DNA of 64,000 nucleotides from Rachycentron canadum (taxonomy: Eukaryota; Chordata; Actinopteri; Carangiformes; Rachycentridae), in the NCBI GenBank assembly GCA_038496675.1, contig CM076651.1, positions 18,001,746 to 18,065,745 of the forward strand, written 5' to 3'. Below the pieces are notes generated by a model. That model saw only the letters and a list, made by a program, of their open reading frames with translations, was not told the DNA's origin and did no database searches. Positions within the stretch are counted from its first letter, which is position 1. Every line of letters starts with the position of its first letter. The position numbers and the translations under genes are program-made. Shown one piece after another: positions 11,415-25,980 of this stretch.

Positions 11415-11427
11415 GAGAGAGAGAGAG

Positions 11428-11462
<35 letters not shown>
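11415..11462. repeat. (GA)n(GT)n compound microsatellite
   Basis: A GA run switches directly to a GT run of about 16 units. Confidence 0.96.
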
Positions 11463-11464
<2 letters not shown>

Positions 11465-14400
11465 CTGGTGGTCAAAAGTGAAATAACAATTAGCTCTTAA
11501 CTAACAGGTATAATGGATGCTGATACCGATTTATGTTTTCCCTTTTTTTTGCTTCACGTTGTCTTCCTTTTTCAGTTAAATGAAACAATCTACCAGTAAT
11601 TATTGTAGCTATCTTTCTGGCTTTATTTGTATGTTTCTTGCTTTTTGTACAGTGTAGTCGACATCTAAGCTAAACTTACAATTTGTGCCTTCTTTCCATC
11701 TACACACACACTTTTCTAAATGTGACTTTTCTTACAGTGAAATTAGAAAAACTTTGCTGTGTTAATCTCACACCCTGAACAATATATTCAGATTCCAAAG
11801 CTGTCACTTAGAGAATCATATTTGACTTGACCCAGACTTTAAACTGACCTTCGTTCCTTCTGTTAAACTGTGACCTTTGGGCCTGTGGATACACACGTGT
11901 CAAAACAACATTTATCACCTCTGAAACGGCTGCTATTCCCTGAGTGCTTGCCTCATTTCTTTTCATCCCTCCCTCCTGCCTTCAGCTGCTCCCTCTCTCT
12001 TGCCCTCTCTCATTTTTCTTTCTTTTCCACCCATTTCCCCCACTTCTTCCCTCTTCTCCTGTCTTGATCCTCCTCAAACTGTCACAACAAACCTTATAAT
12101 TCTAATGCCAGTGTATTGAACTCATTTCATGGGAGCGTGACTTCTCATTTAAGTAAACTCTGGGAGTTCCTCTCCCATGAAAACCTCCTGGCAGTCTGTG
12201 AGGGTGTGTATTAATGTACTCGCGGATGTGATTTGTTTTGAAGAGCTACACAGTCTGCAGTGATTGTCACCATGGCTGAACTAAACACTAACCACAGATT
12301 CATCACAAGGACATATAAAGAAAATGTTGATGGATGCAGATTATAATCCAATACTGCTTTTCTGCTTTTGCAGCTCATCTGTTCTTCTTTTCCCCCTTCT
12401 TCTTATTTTCTCCTTCCAATACCTTCATCTTCCTCAATACCCTCTCCCATCTCTCTACGTCTCCTTTCTCCACTCTCTTCACAATCCTCTTCTTGTTTTC
12501 TATTTTACCTTTGATGTTTCTATGGTTCTGTCATTTTCTCCGTCCTTTTCTGTTTTGTTTCACTGTCTCTCCCTTCTCCTCCTCTGCTGTGGAAAGATGG
12601 ATCATGGGGTGATAAATCAGAAGAAGTGAAGCGGTGTGGAAGAACAGTGTTGAGGGTCAGTGCCTTGGGGAACCCTGCTTTGTATAACTCCCACTGGGAC
12701 TTCCAGATTCAATATCTCATCCATGGCACTCTGTCTTTTTTGTCTCTTAGTCTGTCTCTCATCCTTTGCACAACCTCTTTTTGTCTTTGGATGGTTTTGG
12801 ATTTTATATTTAATGGTTTTGTGCAAAAACATGACAACTGCAGACCAGTGAAATGACAGTGAAATGTAGCACGCAGCCAAAATCAGCATCGGCGTGAGAA
12901 CAAAACTTTAGGAGCAGGACATAAAAGCACTGTAAAAGTTACTGTTAGCAGCTGTGCATGAGTACAAACGTCTCTCTTTCATACTGGTGCAAAGTAATTT
13001 GCACATTTTTAAAGGTAGTGTTGATAATCGTGTACATTTTTTGGGGAACTGGTTATCAGTTATCAACTGGGTAAATTCTTGATATGTCTTTCACAGATTA
13101 CAAACAATAAGATAGATGAAGGAAAGCTATGTGTTATGCTCTTTTCCTCGGAAAGCTTTAGACACTGTAAGTTGCTGGCTGGGAAGCAAACACCTTGTTT
13201 GGAAAAATGCAGTGTAGGGATGTATGGCTACTACAAGCAACGCTGCAAAAAAACAAAGCTCTTAGCACCTGTCTTGACTCCTTCTTATTTCTAAATTGCA
13301 CATGGAAATGAAATATATGACAAAAACACCCAAGGCTTAGGGCACAGTGAGAGCAGGCGGAACCACGTGATAACTACTGAAGAAAGCACATCAACATAGA
13401 AAGTGTTCGTTTGGTCTTACCTCCTACATCTGTAACAATCCAACCAATCAGAGCACAAATATTTGCAAATCAAACGCCTTAAAGCCCAGCATCTTAGAGT
13501 GCATATGTCAGAACACCACCAGCTGCGGTCATGGCAGATTTTCAGTATTACATAGTCTATTGGTGACTAGAATGTGCAAATATTAGAAAATGCATATGAT
13601 TTAGGAGGAGTGACAAAACCAGACTATACTATATATATTTCTTTTTCATAAAAATAGATTGAAATGGATTTACTGTCAAACATTGAATTTCTGACAGGGC
13701 ACAATCCAAATTCAAGTGACTGTACTGCTGCTCATGTCAAGAATAATGATCAATGCAAGGCATTCAAAGTAATGCAAAAAATGTGCTCATTCAAATATAT
13801 TTGAATAAAAAAGTACTTCAATGAAGTGATCAAGAAGTGAACTTTCAAAGAAATAGCTTAAGACATATACTATAAATAAACAAGCCAATATTTTCTGTCA
13901 ATATGCCCTTATTGATGTAATAAATCACAATACAAATACAATAAAAGTTCAGGATGGATGCATAGAGATTAAAATCAGAGTTGACTGACACAAAACCCAT
14001 GGAAATAAAAGAAATATGGAGCAGCAGGAGCAGGTTCACATGTCCTACATAACTTCTCTGCCTCTTGGGGTGTAAATCAGCTAAACTAATCATTGATTTG
14101 GTATGCAGGAGTAAAACTCTACAAAACTGTTTCCAAAACTTTTATAAATCCCCCCAGGACAGCTCAACATACCCAGGGAAGGATTATCATGTTTCTGAAA
14201 GTGTGATTAATGTTCAAGATGTTCAAAAATACACTGAGAATCACCCCACATTCACTGTCTGAAACACCTGCAGGCTTAATACAGCAGTGGGTGCTGCAGA
14301 TGATTTGGTTATGAGCGAGAGTGTGTGCACCTGGAGTGTACAGTACAGTGAATGCCTGCTGGGTAGAGCAGCCGGTCAGGTATTTTCATTTATGTCTAAA

Positions 14401-15789
14401 AAAAAAAAAAGAAAGGGAAAACATACATAGCCTGATTGCTTTGTGTGGGACAGTGATGGAAAGATTACAGAGAGTAGTGTTTCTGTTTTCGTGTAAATTC
14501 AGAACCTCGGTAGAATCTACTGGGTTTACAAAAAGAGCTGTGAGACTATTCTGCTCCTTTTGAACCCAAATAAACACTCTGGGAGCTTTCTGCCCTTCTG
14601 CAGTGTTGTATATATAGATGCTGGTAAGAGCTTAAAGGCAAATACCAACTGAACTCAGGGAGGCACATACCAACTTTGAAATTTGTTATTCCTGGGTCTT
14701 TGGGAAAGACCATTCATCCTCTGTGAACATGAACTACTCTCTTTTAAGCCACAAGCCAGAGGAGACAAGGGAAAAAATGTAATGTCAATGGGATGTATAA
14801 CCTGGAGTTGCTAACCTTGTTGATGCTAAATGGGAGACTGTGGGAAATACTTGCCTGGACTTTATGTTCAGTTGGGCCTCTGACTGCAGCTGACTGATCC
14901 TCAGAGAGTCATCCTGTAGTGGCTCTGTCACCTCCTTCAGAATGAATCTGTTCACTTGCTAAATCTGTGGATCTGTGATTTCTGTGAGTGCATAAACACT
15001 AATGAGCCAGTGAACTAGTCATAAGCAAAACACATGCATGATGTTGTAAGACATATCACACGGAATGCTTTTGTACATGTACAGGTTTTGATTTAAGGTT
15101 TTGGAAAAAAAACTATCAAAAAGGTTTGAAGAGCAGTAATTTTATACTTCAAATATATCATGTGCAATTGCAAAGAGTTGTCTAGCGTACCCTTATTGAT
15201 GTAATATACTTGACGAAAAAAAAAATTTATGCAACTATGTATGAATGTGAACATAATAATATTTCCTGTAAGGCCCCTTACAGAAAGTGATGTTTCCATG
15301 TCTTCCTTGATTATAAAGCAAAGTATCAAAGCTTTCAATCCACAGAGAAATGCACTCAGTGAGTATTCAGAAACCGCAGCAATGGCTCATCTGGACCCAA
15401 TCCAAAGATTTGATCTCTCTGAGTGCTTTCCAGTCTTCACACAGTCTGGTGGCGACATAAGACGGCTCCTTCTCCTGGTAATCTGTTCCACTGTTGCTGT
15501 CCCAGCTGCCTTATCACCACATCTCTAATGGTCACTTCAATGCAACCAGATGGTCCAACTGTTTGCACTGGAATCAGGTCTAAGGCTTATATGTCCACAC
15601 AAAATCCAGCTGGTGCATTTTAGCCTGATGTCACATTTCAGTGTTGACTGACCATCTGCATTATAGGTGAGTTTTAGTAATTGGCTAAAATCATAACTGT
15701 GGTGGTCCTTGCTGTGCATCACTCAGAAAGCAGCCAGAAGAGATAATAACGTGTTATAATTAATGATTCTGAACCCAAATTGCAAACTC

Positions 15790-16250
15790 TGACACAAGAC
15801 CCATTTATTTACAGCCAAGAAAAAGGTGCAGGGGTTCCAGATTACAGGGGAGACTTTGTCCAGGAGGAGGGAGGGGGGCAGGAAACAGAGGAAGCTAGGT
15901 CATAGGTCAACTCAGGTCTGCAGGAACTGGGAAGGAGCACAGGGGTCTAGCTGGATGTAGCTGGGTGGACTCGAGGAGCTGACTGACCAGAAGAGAAGTG
16001 AACAATGAACTGGCGAAGACTGGAGAGGAAGACTGGGCTTAAATGCTGCAGGAGATGAGCTGGCAGGTGAAGAGGTAGTTTGGCAGCAGAGTGGGAAGTA
16101 GGTCAGCCACGGCCAGCCGAGAACACGCACACAAATAGGTGGGGAGGACCAACTGAGGCCAAACACTTAACAACAAGGGAGGGGAGAACAAAAGAGAAAC
16201 AAGGGAAAACACAGGCAAGTGCAACAACCCATAACATAACTGACCTAAGA
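15790..16250 (-). repeat. Possible decayed retroelement terminal segment
   Basis: This purine-rich + strand segment contains 'cccatttatttacag' at the left and 'gggcttaaatgctgcaggag' in the middle, with GC-rich text between. On the minus strand a TTTAAG-type TATA-like box lies inside GC-rich DNA. The layout recalls a common teleost LTR-type repeat that I remember only loosely. I found no matching second terminus or target duplication, so this is tentative. Confidence 0.3.
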
Positions 16251-18055
16251 ACAGAGCTAACATTAATAGAACTAGTACTAGTGGAGAACTAGGCCAGAGG
16301 CAATTCGTGAGCTTGCCGTGAATTATTTTTGCCAAACAAGTGGGATTTGTTCTGCAAATAGCATGGGACCCAGAACACTCAAAGAGTCGCATTGCATAAT
16401 TGGCACAAAACATGCATTACATATGCAACACACACTTTGTTCTGTTCATTATGTTTCATTTTTTACCATGCGAGAGATCCCTTTTGAAATTAATGACGGG
16501 CAACTCATTTATCAAAGAACTGACCAACACGAGTAAACTACGGTCCAATTTGATACCTGTTGATTATGTTATAAAAAGCCCAATTATAATTATTTTGAAG
16601 ATCACTGCGAGAAGGCTTGAGTCCCGTTGGAAGAACCATGCACTTCATAATCTTTGTGTAAAATACAGGGCAGAGGCCAGTACAAGCGATGGTCTGATGG
16701 AGATTTCATTATTGTTTCATGTTGGAAGCTGAAATTCACTGATTTAAGTCAGATGTTGGCTTCTTGAACTTGTCAAATTTACATAATGTATAATAAAAAT
16801 GTTTGTGTGATGGACTGAATTAATTTACTGAAAAAAAAAAAAAAAAAGCTTTAATGTGTGAAATTCCCCAAACATGGCATTTAGCTGCTTTGGCATAGTT
16901 TGTATGTTGTGAGCAGTCGCCCTGTCAGTCGAGGCAGTGTGTAAGGCTCAGTGTACCTGTGCTTCAGAATGTGAAAGTGGTTTTTAGCCAAATTTCCCCT
17001 TTCAGGTCCAGCCATGGGAAACCTTACTGTGACAACAGGCTCCCCGTGGAGCGCACCAAATCAGACAGCTCTGTTCCAACTATAGTATGTGTGATAGCAT
17101 GTGCAAGCGCATGCATGTTTTGCTGTGTGTGCACCTCGTCCCTTTTTGTGTGTTTGTGTGTGTATGCTGGTCACACACACTGGTCTGGATCATTTTTAAC
17201 ACGCATTCCTGCTGTGATCTGTGTATCGGCTGCAGGTTCATACAAGAATACAGGATGAAAACAGTTTGAATCATCTGAGACTACTGCGATATTCAATCTT
17301 CATAACACACAATGTATCTGTGTGTGTGTGTCTGTGTTTGTAGGCTTGACGGATTGCCTCTGGCAGAGAGATTTGTCACTCAGCGGGGGAGAGCAGGGTT
17401 AAAACACACACACACTGAACAAAGTTGGGTTCAGTTCTGGAGCTGATGAGAGAGAAGGGAATAAAGAGTGTATGCAGAGTTTCTGTATTTCTAACATCAG
17501 GTGAACGGGTTGATTGTTTGTGACTGTACTTACAGAAAGCATGAATTCTTGTTCTTCATGTGAAACTATTATAAATGTTGTATGTTTGTGTGTTTGTCTG
17601 TCTGCACCATTTTATCCATGCAATTATTGTACAGGAGGTGATATTACAAAAAATGAGCCAACTCAAAAGAAGGCACGACTGGCATCGACGATGTAGTTCA
17701 CCCCAGACTCAGTTAAGATAACTGAGGAGCCAATCATCCAAAATCATTTAAAATTAAAAGAGGCCAGTGTCGAAAATAAAGATGTGTTTTGTATGGGATT
17801 GCACATGAAACGCTGGGTCTGATTATCATTCCTCTAAAGATGGGGATTACCCCCACTGACCCCAAAGTGAAGACACATCCATTATGGAACAACACACACA
17901 CATTTGTACTGTAGGTCTCTGGATGTTTCTGGAAGGTTTATGTGAAGTCAACCTGTGAATCAACAGTCCAGAAGTAAACACTCTTAAATCATCACATGAT
18001 CTCATTAGCACATATGGATACACAAACAATGAGGAAATGGAGATGTGAATAGAGA

Positions 18056-18102
18056 GAACGAGAGAGAGAGCAGAGAGAGAGAAAGAGAGAACGAGAGAGA
18101 GG
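18056..18102. repeat. (GA)n microsatellite, imperfect
   Basis: GA repeats interrupted by CA, AA and CG steps. Confidence 0.9.
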
Positions 18103-20663
18103 CCATGGTCTTATCTCCAAAGCAGCCTAAAGGAATTTTATAACAGAGGGAGAGAGAAGTTAGGGGGGTTAGGAGGGTTACAACAGAGGGGTCCAATAAG
18201 AGAAGAGAGAGTTAAGGCTATGTATGTGGGGAGAAGGGAGAAAGAAATTAAGATTAGGCGATAAAGGACAAAAGGGGACTGGGAGCCCAAATTAACATTG
18301 AGGGTGATTTTCCTCTTATTGACCTGAATCCATAATGCATTACAGTAAGTTGTATAAAAGGGTGCAGCAGTCACAAGTGTGAATTGGTCTCTGAAGCAAC
18401 AAAACCAAAGCTGCTTTGAATAAATGCGGACAGTCACTCCCAGCGCAGGAGCCAACAGCACTCTACCTGCTCAGTTCTGGCCCCAAGTGGCATAAGTTGA
18501 GTTTAAAAGTGTTTTGAATTCAATTGTTCCTTTCAAGGTCTTTTCCCATGCTGCCTTTCTGTTTTTTCTTCCTCTTCCCCCTGTTTTTTCTTCATTTTCT
18601 GCTCCTCTTTCTCTCTCCTCCCTTTCTTCTGCCCCCCCTCCTCTACATCTTGTTCCTCCTCTTCTCCCCCTTTTCCTTTCATCCTTCATTCTTCCCCTCT
18701 TCATTCATTTTTCTCTTCTTATTCCTCTATCTCACTTGAATTAGACGGTGTCTGGTTTTGTTACAGCGCCAAATGCGGCCATAACATTGACTGAAGTAAT
18801 TGAAATGAAATGGTCTGAAATGGCAGATAAGCAGATCAACATCAGTAGCAGGTTCTCCGCGACAATTCCAGATTTACTCAAAATGAACAAAACCACATAA
18901 AGCACAAATAACGAAATGAAGGTCACACAGGGAAAAGCAGTGTTTACATTCCGCCAGACAGACCCAGATATCAGCGAAGCTAATTTGTGTCACGCATTAG
19001 ATTTTTATTCATGGCATTCCAGATGGAGGAGAGTCAAAAGGCAGACATGTCGGTAGTCACTGTTTAATCTTTAATGACCGTCTCGAATCTGCCCCATGAG
19101 GGGTTGTGGGGGCTGGGGACTTTTCTCTACTTATGTAAATGATGCTGAGATGAATCTATACATGTGTGTGCTCTTGGTTGAGAGAAAGGCAGGAAGGATT
19201 TTGGAAGAGAAGGGGGAGTCGCCAGCTAAGAGGGGCATGGATGAAAACAACAAGGAGAGAAGAAGAGGAGGGGTGGAGTGAGAGAATAGAAGGAAGAGAA
19301 GAAGGAGGAGGAGGGTACAGAGAAGTGGGACGCTTTCCTGAGGCCCCATGTCATGAGATTCTTATTATTTACCTCCATGGATACCAAGAGTCCTCCCACT
19401 GTCTATATTCTTCTTTCTCTATTGTCTCCTTACGTCACTCTTTTTTTGTCACATCTACTCTTCTGTCTTTCTTATGCCTAACCAGCCTGATCCTATACCT
19501 TCCCTCCACACTTTCAATCTCCTTTGAACCTCTCCTCACTGTCTTGTAACTTTTCTTTTTACCTCCTTGCTGCCTCCTATTTTCTTTCTGTCTTTCTAGA
19601 TCCATGATGGTGAATAACTGTGGACTCCTCCATTATCATCATAGTAATCATTGAAATGGGTGGTACTGGCACTGTTCCTTGCTCATAGCAGGGTGTGGAG
19701 TATTGGCTTTTTTGTGGTTCATAGTCAATAGTTTATTCATAAAATAAAAAACAGACTAACCTGACAAATTGCAACATGAGTATAATTTTGTTGATGAATG
19801 AGAGTCACCGGCAGAATATGTTTGACCTGGGTGGGTTTTGGTCATTAATGCTGCTAATCAAAAGTTCCCTGAGAATTTGAATCAGTTTTAAATAGAAAAA
19901 TAAATTACGGGAGTAACATTTCCAAAATAATGCACAATCCAGACAAGAACATTTCTGAAACGTCTACAGTGCAGTGGGGGAGGATGACTGTATGGCTGTT
20001 TTGTGATGATTGTTTTTTAAGATGCTGTTTCTCAGCATTATGATTTATATTTATATATATATATATATTTTTTTTTTAACATAAATATTCTTTATTTTAC
20101 TGATTTTTTTCAAGGCAACAAGCAGTTCTTGTAATTTTCTGAGTATTTTGGCAGGTTCATGAACAGTTTATGCGGAGAGATCAGTGGTGTTGGTCAGAGG
20201 TTGTGTAACAGACCACCTACAGGCCACCAAAGCGGTGCAATGCGATGATAATCCTCAAACAAAATGGACAGATTCTTGTCCGTAAACCCCCAACCCACAG
20301 GGCAGATTTTTTTCTCTTCTTAGCCATTGTACATTTTTCAAGACAGAAAAGTAATCCTTTAAAATTGGAAGGGTATCCCTTTCTTTCTTTAGGAGCTAAA
20401 CCAATAATCCTTTAAAAGTGGACCGGCTCTTATTCTTTCATTCTCTTCATCTTCCCGTTTTAAGAAGGAAGTGTAATCGCTTTTGGTTTGGTGCTGGACC
20501 CCCCCCCCCCCTTAATCAGGGGGCACTGGGGGATCTGAGAACAGGTCTAGATGACGGATTGAGTGCATAAGTGGACGAATTGAAATGACTCTTGAAAAGA
20601 AAAGAGTGACAAGGAGGAGAGACCAAGAAAGAAACTAAATCAAAGCAAGTGATCCAGATAACT

Positions 20664-20700
20664 CCCTCTCTCTCTCTCTAACACACACACACACACACAC
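20664..20700. repeat. (CT)n(CA)n compound microsatellite
   Basis: A CT run of about 8 units followed by (CA)10. Confidence 0.93.
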
Positions 20701-20970
20701 ATGCAAAAAAATGGAGAGAAAGGAATAATGAGAGATACATGAAAGTAATGAGAGAAGATCGAAATAATGAGCTTTTGGATGAAAAGAGGAAAAGAACAGA
20801 AGCAAACATCTCTGAACCAACATACCCAAGCACACAGGATATTGAGTTGGTGGTCAGCTGGAGGAGAAGAATTATTATGGTGTGTTGAAGTGGCTGAACA
20901 AGTTTCACACACACACATGCATACACACATCTTAGGAAACTGAATCTCCCCATAGGTGCCAGTGTGGTTT

Positions 20971-20991
20971 TAACCTTTGACCTTTTGACCT
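20971..20991 (-). promoter_or_regulatory. Candidate nuclear-receptor element: three AGGTCA-type half-sites
   Basis: TAACCT, TGACCT and TGACCT stand at 20971, 20978 and 20986, with spacers of 1 and 2 bp. Read on the minus strand this is AGGTCA-N2-AGGTCA-N1-AGGTTA, that is, overlapping DR2 and DR1 arrangements. DR1 suits RXR/PPAR/HNF4-type dimers and DR2 suits RAR/RXR. Only the motif is seen; function is inferred. Confidence 0.35.
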
Positions 20992-23900
20992 TGTCTTAGT
21001 TACACTGCAGTCAGTTTAGCCGCTGTGAAACCATCAGATACTTGTGGTAAAGCTGTAGCCAGGGAGTGATTATACGTTGTTAAGCTACTTACCAGAATGA
21101 AGCGCTGTTGTTGAAGCTGTTCATACAGCGACATACCTTCTCATTGTGTTAGTTACACACTGTGGGGGAACGTCACTGTATCGTGACTTGGGTAAAGGGC
21201 GTCTATCACACAGCAGATACACTAAAGTACGACTTTACGACATTTTTTTCTGGAATTGATGTGACATTTTGAAGCAGATGCATGAGACACTGAACCTGTG
21301 CATTAAAATTTCATTCTAATGGATTATTGTATTGCACATATTTAGCAGGTATACTTAGTAACTAACTACAACGAAAGAAGTACTTTTATTTAGCTTCAGC
21401 TTTGCCATAACTCTGCGCAACTCCCAATCTTTGATTCAGCTATAGGTAATAAATGGGAAAACATTGTATATGTTGAGTTTTGGGGAAAATTTTTATTTTT
21501 ACAAACAAACATGCACCTCTTATGTACTTCTCTGCTTTCTAAAATCTTTTTTTTTTTTTTTTGCACAGACACAGTTCTGGCAAATCAGACATGACTTTAG
21601 ACTGGCAATCTTTTAGTGGGCCTAACCCTTCCCTTGTGCATTCGAGCTTCGAGCCATGAGCCAACATTAGGATCACTGATTTTGCAGATGCATCAAGGAA
21701 TTTCAGAAAGCATGTAAAGGTTTTCTTCTTTCCTTCACACGGGTTCCTCCAGTTGGCAGAAGGCGCAGAGGTTAAAGGTAGGGCACAGTGGTTTCGGTAA
21801 AGCCTCTGGAGACAAACCCCCTCACCTCTTTCTCAGTGTTTCCATCCCTCATTTTTTCCTCCCTGTGCGTGTAGAAGACCTTTCTGAAAAAGGCGCCGTT
21901 CACCTTTCAGTGACTTGTTTGAATATGTCTTCGTGTTTCCAGGAGGACCACCGAGCCTAGAATTAGATATATTAGACAATATCCACTCTGCCACATTTAC
22001 ACTACAACAGCTTTTTAAATTGAAAACTATCTCCGTCCACATGACTGCTTTTGATCTGCATCCATACTATCTATACACACCTGAAAAGGCACACATGACC
22101 TTCCATGTTAACAGGGCATGCATGGGCTGGTGCAAACAGGAAGCAGACCATCTACTCTCAAACAAAAAGAGAAAAAAATACATTTAAAAGAAAAATATAC
22201 AGTGTTTACGTAGCCTTAGAAGTATATTTTAAGTAAATAACCCTAACTCTTTGCATGATAATTACTGTGCAACTCAGATATTACTTTTTACAATATAATT
22301 CCACGGAAAGATTGTATATTTTAGTGGTCGGTTTATTAGCTAAGACTATAAATTTGAGGTGTTCAGAACATGAACTAATCCTCAACAGATTTTTAATATG
22401 AAGTGACTTCACTCACTCACTATTTTTACTGACAGAGGCACTAGTTTTTAGCAGTGGAGCTTCTCAGTGGTGACGGAGACCGGCATTGTCTTGCTCACCC
22501 ATAATACACAGTACATTACTTACTCATCCAAACATGTAAAAGACTATTAAAGGCACGGGAACAGTCATAATCCAAATAGGCCGCTGAGCTGTTTACCTGA
22601 TATGTGGTGTTCATATGTGTATAAGTCTAAGTCTTGAACCACTGTTCCTTCCCTGTAGAGTTAGTGCTCTTTTCTAGGGCATCAGCAGCATTTTTGTCTC
22701 CATGTCGCCTTGATGCTCTTCGTGTACACCACAACATCGTCGTATTGAATGGCACATCCCGAAGACACATTTATGGTTGTATTCACATCGTTTCATCCCA
22801 GCTATTTTATCCCATTTTAGAGCAATTGCCTGAAAGATTAGCTTGGTTGACCTCCAGGTCACCACAGAACTTCCTACGTGATTATTAGGCGGTTAGTCCC
22901 TACAGCCAAACTCCATTACACTGGTGAGTCAGTGGTAATACACCGACCTATACATTCTTCATATAATAGCTGACTATTTAACACTGATGTGCTTGTTTTT
23001 ATGTGTGTTTTATGTGTGTTGAGATCTTTTTTTTTATAAAGGAATAAAATGTCACAGCAAGATTTATACCTGGAATTTATGAGTAGCATAACTGGAAGAT
23101 TATTAGTTAGACGAGAAAATAAACAGGCCAAATACATTTATGGAACAAGAAAGAGAGAGAGAGAAATCAGCCCTGTGTGTGTGTGCATGTCTGTGAGGGG
23201 ATTAGTGGCTTTGTGGCCAAGGCTAATCTGTGAGTCCCCAGGGAGCCTGCAAGGCCCACCACTGGACTGAGTTTGTGGAATGAATTGTTGTATGAACTGC
23301 GTTTGTATGTGTGTGTTTGTGTGTGTGTGTGTGTGTATGTCAGACCAACTACTGTGCACACCACGCTGCCTCTCTGACTGCTCCGCTGAGTTGTGATCAT
23401 CACATCAGGAAGAGAACTCTATGTATGTGTTGATGTGTTGGTGTGTGTGTGTGTGTTTTCATCCATTCGTCTTTATTTTGGGGACAGCATTTTACTTTGA
23501 TGTTTTTTGAACGATTTGGGCAAATTGTGCTATTTTTATCTGTCGCTGAATGTGCAGAGTGGACATTGTTGCACCGAGGAGCTGCTTGTTCTGCTACTAA
23601 ATCATTTTATTTCTGTGGAGGCAAAGTTAGAAAAGTGTCACTCACTCATTCGAGCATTTGTATTTCGTTGATGATAAATTCTTTCTGGTGCTTCTACTAC
23701 AATGGACTACCAGAGTCAGTGAAGCAATGAGTGTCTGAGTTGTTGTCTTTGTTCAGTCATGGAGGCTGTTGCTGCTCACACTGAGATGCATAACCGATCA
23801 ACGTGCACATGGAGAGTGAATGTGCCACTTCCCAAATAGAACAGCTACTTATCAAACACACACACAAAATTTGATATGAAAATGTAGGTGCCAAGCTGCA

Positions 23901-24675
23901 GGTTTTACTCCACGCACAACAAAAGCCACATTACATTCACTGGTGAGTGCAGAAATGTTCTTCTCCACTGGATTTTCTCTTATTCAAAATCATACAATAA
24001 TCCACTCATAGATGATAGAATTTGTTTTTCCTTGTGCCACAAATCAAAAGGGCTTATCACTCACATGGCTCACATTACACTGGTAGCTTTGGCGCTGTAG
24101 GAGGAGGAAAATCATGAAAAGACTGCGTTTGGTTTATGTCCAACCAGGGTTAAATGAGGTCATGTCAAAATCCATTTGTGGATAATTGTGGAAACTGGCA
24201 TCAGACGTGTGCATTATTCATGATGACTGAAATGTCTTAGACTGTATGGAATTATACACATACAGGGGTTTATAAATCTCATGCACATGTGCGGGCATAT
24301 TTATGTTTTTGTGCATACCCACCTTGCCCCTTTGAGTCAACATATAGTAATGTGTCCTGCCAAAGGTACAGCAACTGTGAAACAGGCCAACGGTTTATTA
24401 CTGCTTTGCGTTATCACCGTGCAATACAGAAAAAAAAAAAAAATAGTACAGCATAAAATGTGTTTTGAATTATCTTATGGTACACGGTGTCCTCATGATG
24501 ATAGAAAAGTAAATTTAAACTTAAAAAATTAAGGTCACAGACTTAAATGGAAGAATGTAGGAGTGTGCTTGTGTGTGTATGGTTTATCTTCAGGAGTCAT
24601 TTCAGCAGAGTCAAGCCGGGGATTAGGACAAAGCACTGTGTGGAAATAGGAAATTAGCCTGAGGGCTGAAGAAGG

Positions 24676-24680
<5 letters not shown>

Positions 24681-24724
<44 letters not shown>
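24681..24724. repeat. (GT)22 microsatellite
   Basis: A perfect dinucleotide array. Confidence 0.97.
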
Positions 24725-24728
<4 letters not shown>

Positions 24729-25980
24729 CAATGTGTGTGTGGAACAGAAGCCAAAATTGATGTTGCCTCTCAAAAAATGTAATAAAAATAAAAATACAAA
24801 TGTGAGCCTGCTATTTCTCTACGACATTTGAAGGTACCATGTGTAAATCACCAAACACAGGTTTATTGGAGGGGCGCCAGACCTCTGACACTGTTTGTTT
24901 AGTGTCCTGGGTCACTGTTTGGAGCCAGTTTTTTTGTCGTATGTCGTATGCTCTGTTCCTGTTATTCCTTTGCAATTGACTCAAATGCTGGGGAGATGGT
25001 TTGTGTGGATCAACTAACTCTGAAAGAAGCAACCAGTAATCTCTGCAACACAGAAACCACAAAGCCAAAGTTACACAAACTCAGTGGACTTCAGGAGCAC
25101 AACACTGGAAAGGACCATTTTTCTTTGTTTCAGGGGCTGAGTAAAGTTGACTGGACTGACCTAACCTAGAACAGCAAACAACAGCACGGTTAACACAAGA
25201 CTATTAACCTTGGTCAAGGTACCTGTACTGATTATCTTAATGTATCCACTGAGCTTTGTCGTTATGATGTTGGCTTAGGTTAGTAGTTAGGTTTAGGTCT
25301 GCCCTCTTGTGTAGTTTGTTTGGTTGCCACCATCTTGTTGTAGTCATCCTTGTTTAAGCCATGTGGTCACAGCGGTCATTTTGCTTTTGTCAGCAAGACT
25401 GCAACAAGTATAGAGCAGCTGCAGTTAAAGGGACAGAATTTGCAAAACATTGCTACGTTCAGTATAAGATGCCATGCAAACTACTTATTTCAAGGTCCGT
25501 CTCTTCTAACGCCCCCCCCCCGTCCCTGCTTTTTATTGCTTCATATGAACATCACACCACTTCTAACCTTAGTCACTAATGCCCAATAGTTGCACATGAA
25601 CATAATTTGTAGCAGACGTGTTTAATGTGGGGTGTGATAGTTGTGCATATGGAGAGTGGTTTGTATCATACATGTTTCACGCATGTGTTAGTGTGCGGGG
25701 ATGCCGACATGAACTGAACCAGTTTACTTTAGCTCTTCAACATTCACTTCAACACATGGCCTTCTAAAGGGGATTAAATGGGCTTCATCCACAAGAAGAA
25801 AACCTTAAGAGTCGGGCTTCGAGTTATGCTTTCCATACTATAAAAACCAGACTTCAAGGTGAGGTGATGGTGTGGGCGGGTGGACTGCGAGGGATTAAAG
25901 AGGCAGTCTGTGCTTCATCAGGAGTGGCAGTATCAGAAGAAGTGTCAGAACCGCAGAGAAAACAAACCCATATTTATACA

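Noticed and set aside
11045..11416. Open frames rich in Thr-His or Val-Cys around CA/GT arrays (also 35248, 52166, 53859, 58750)
   Set aside because: Products of dinucleotide repeats in different frames, with no splice context or homology.
13902..15207. 17-base repeat cccttattgatgtaata at 13905 and 15191
   Set aside because: Flanks do not match. One 17-mer recurrence in AT-rich DNA of this length is compatible with chance.
16039..16413. 124-codon minus-strand frame with hydrophobic Leu/Val content
   Set aside because: It overlaps a possible retroelement segment, has no recognisable domain and no splice or promoter support.
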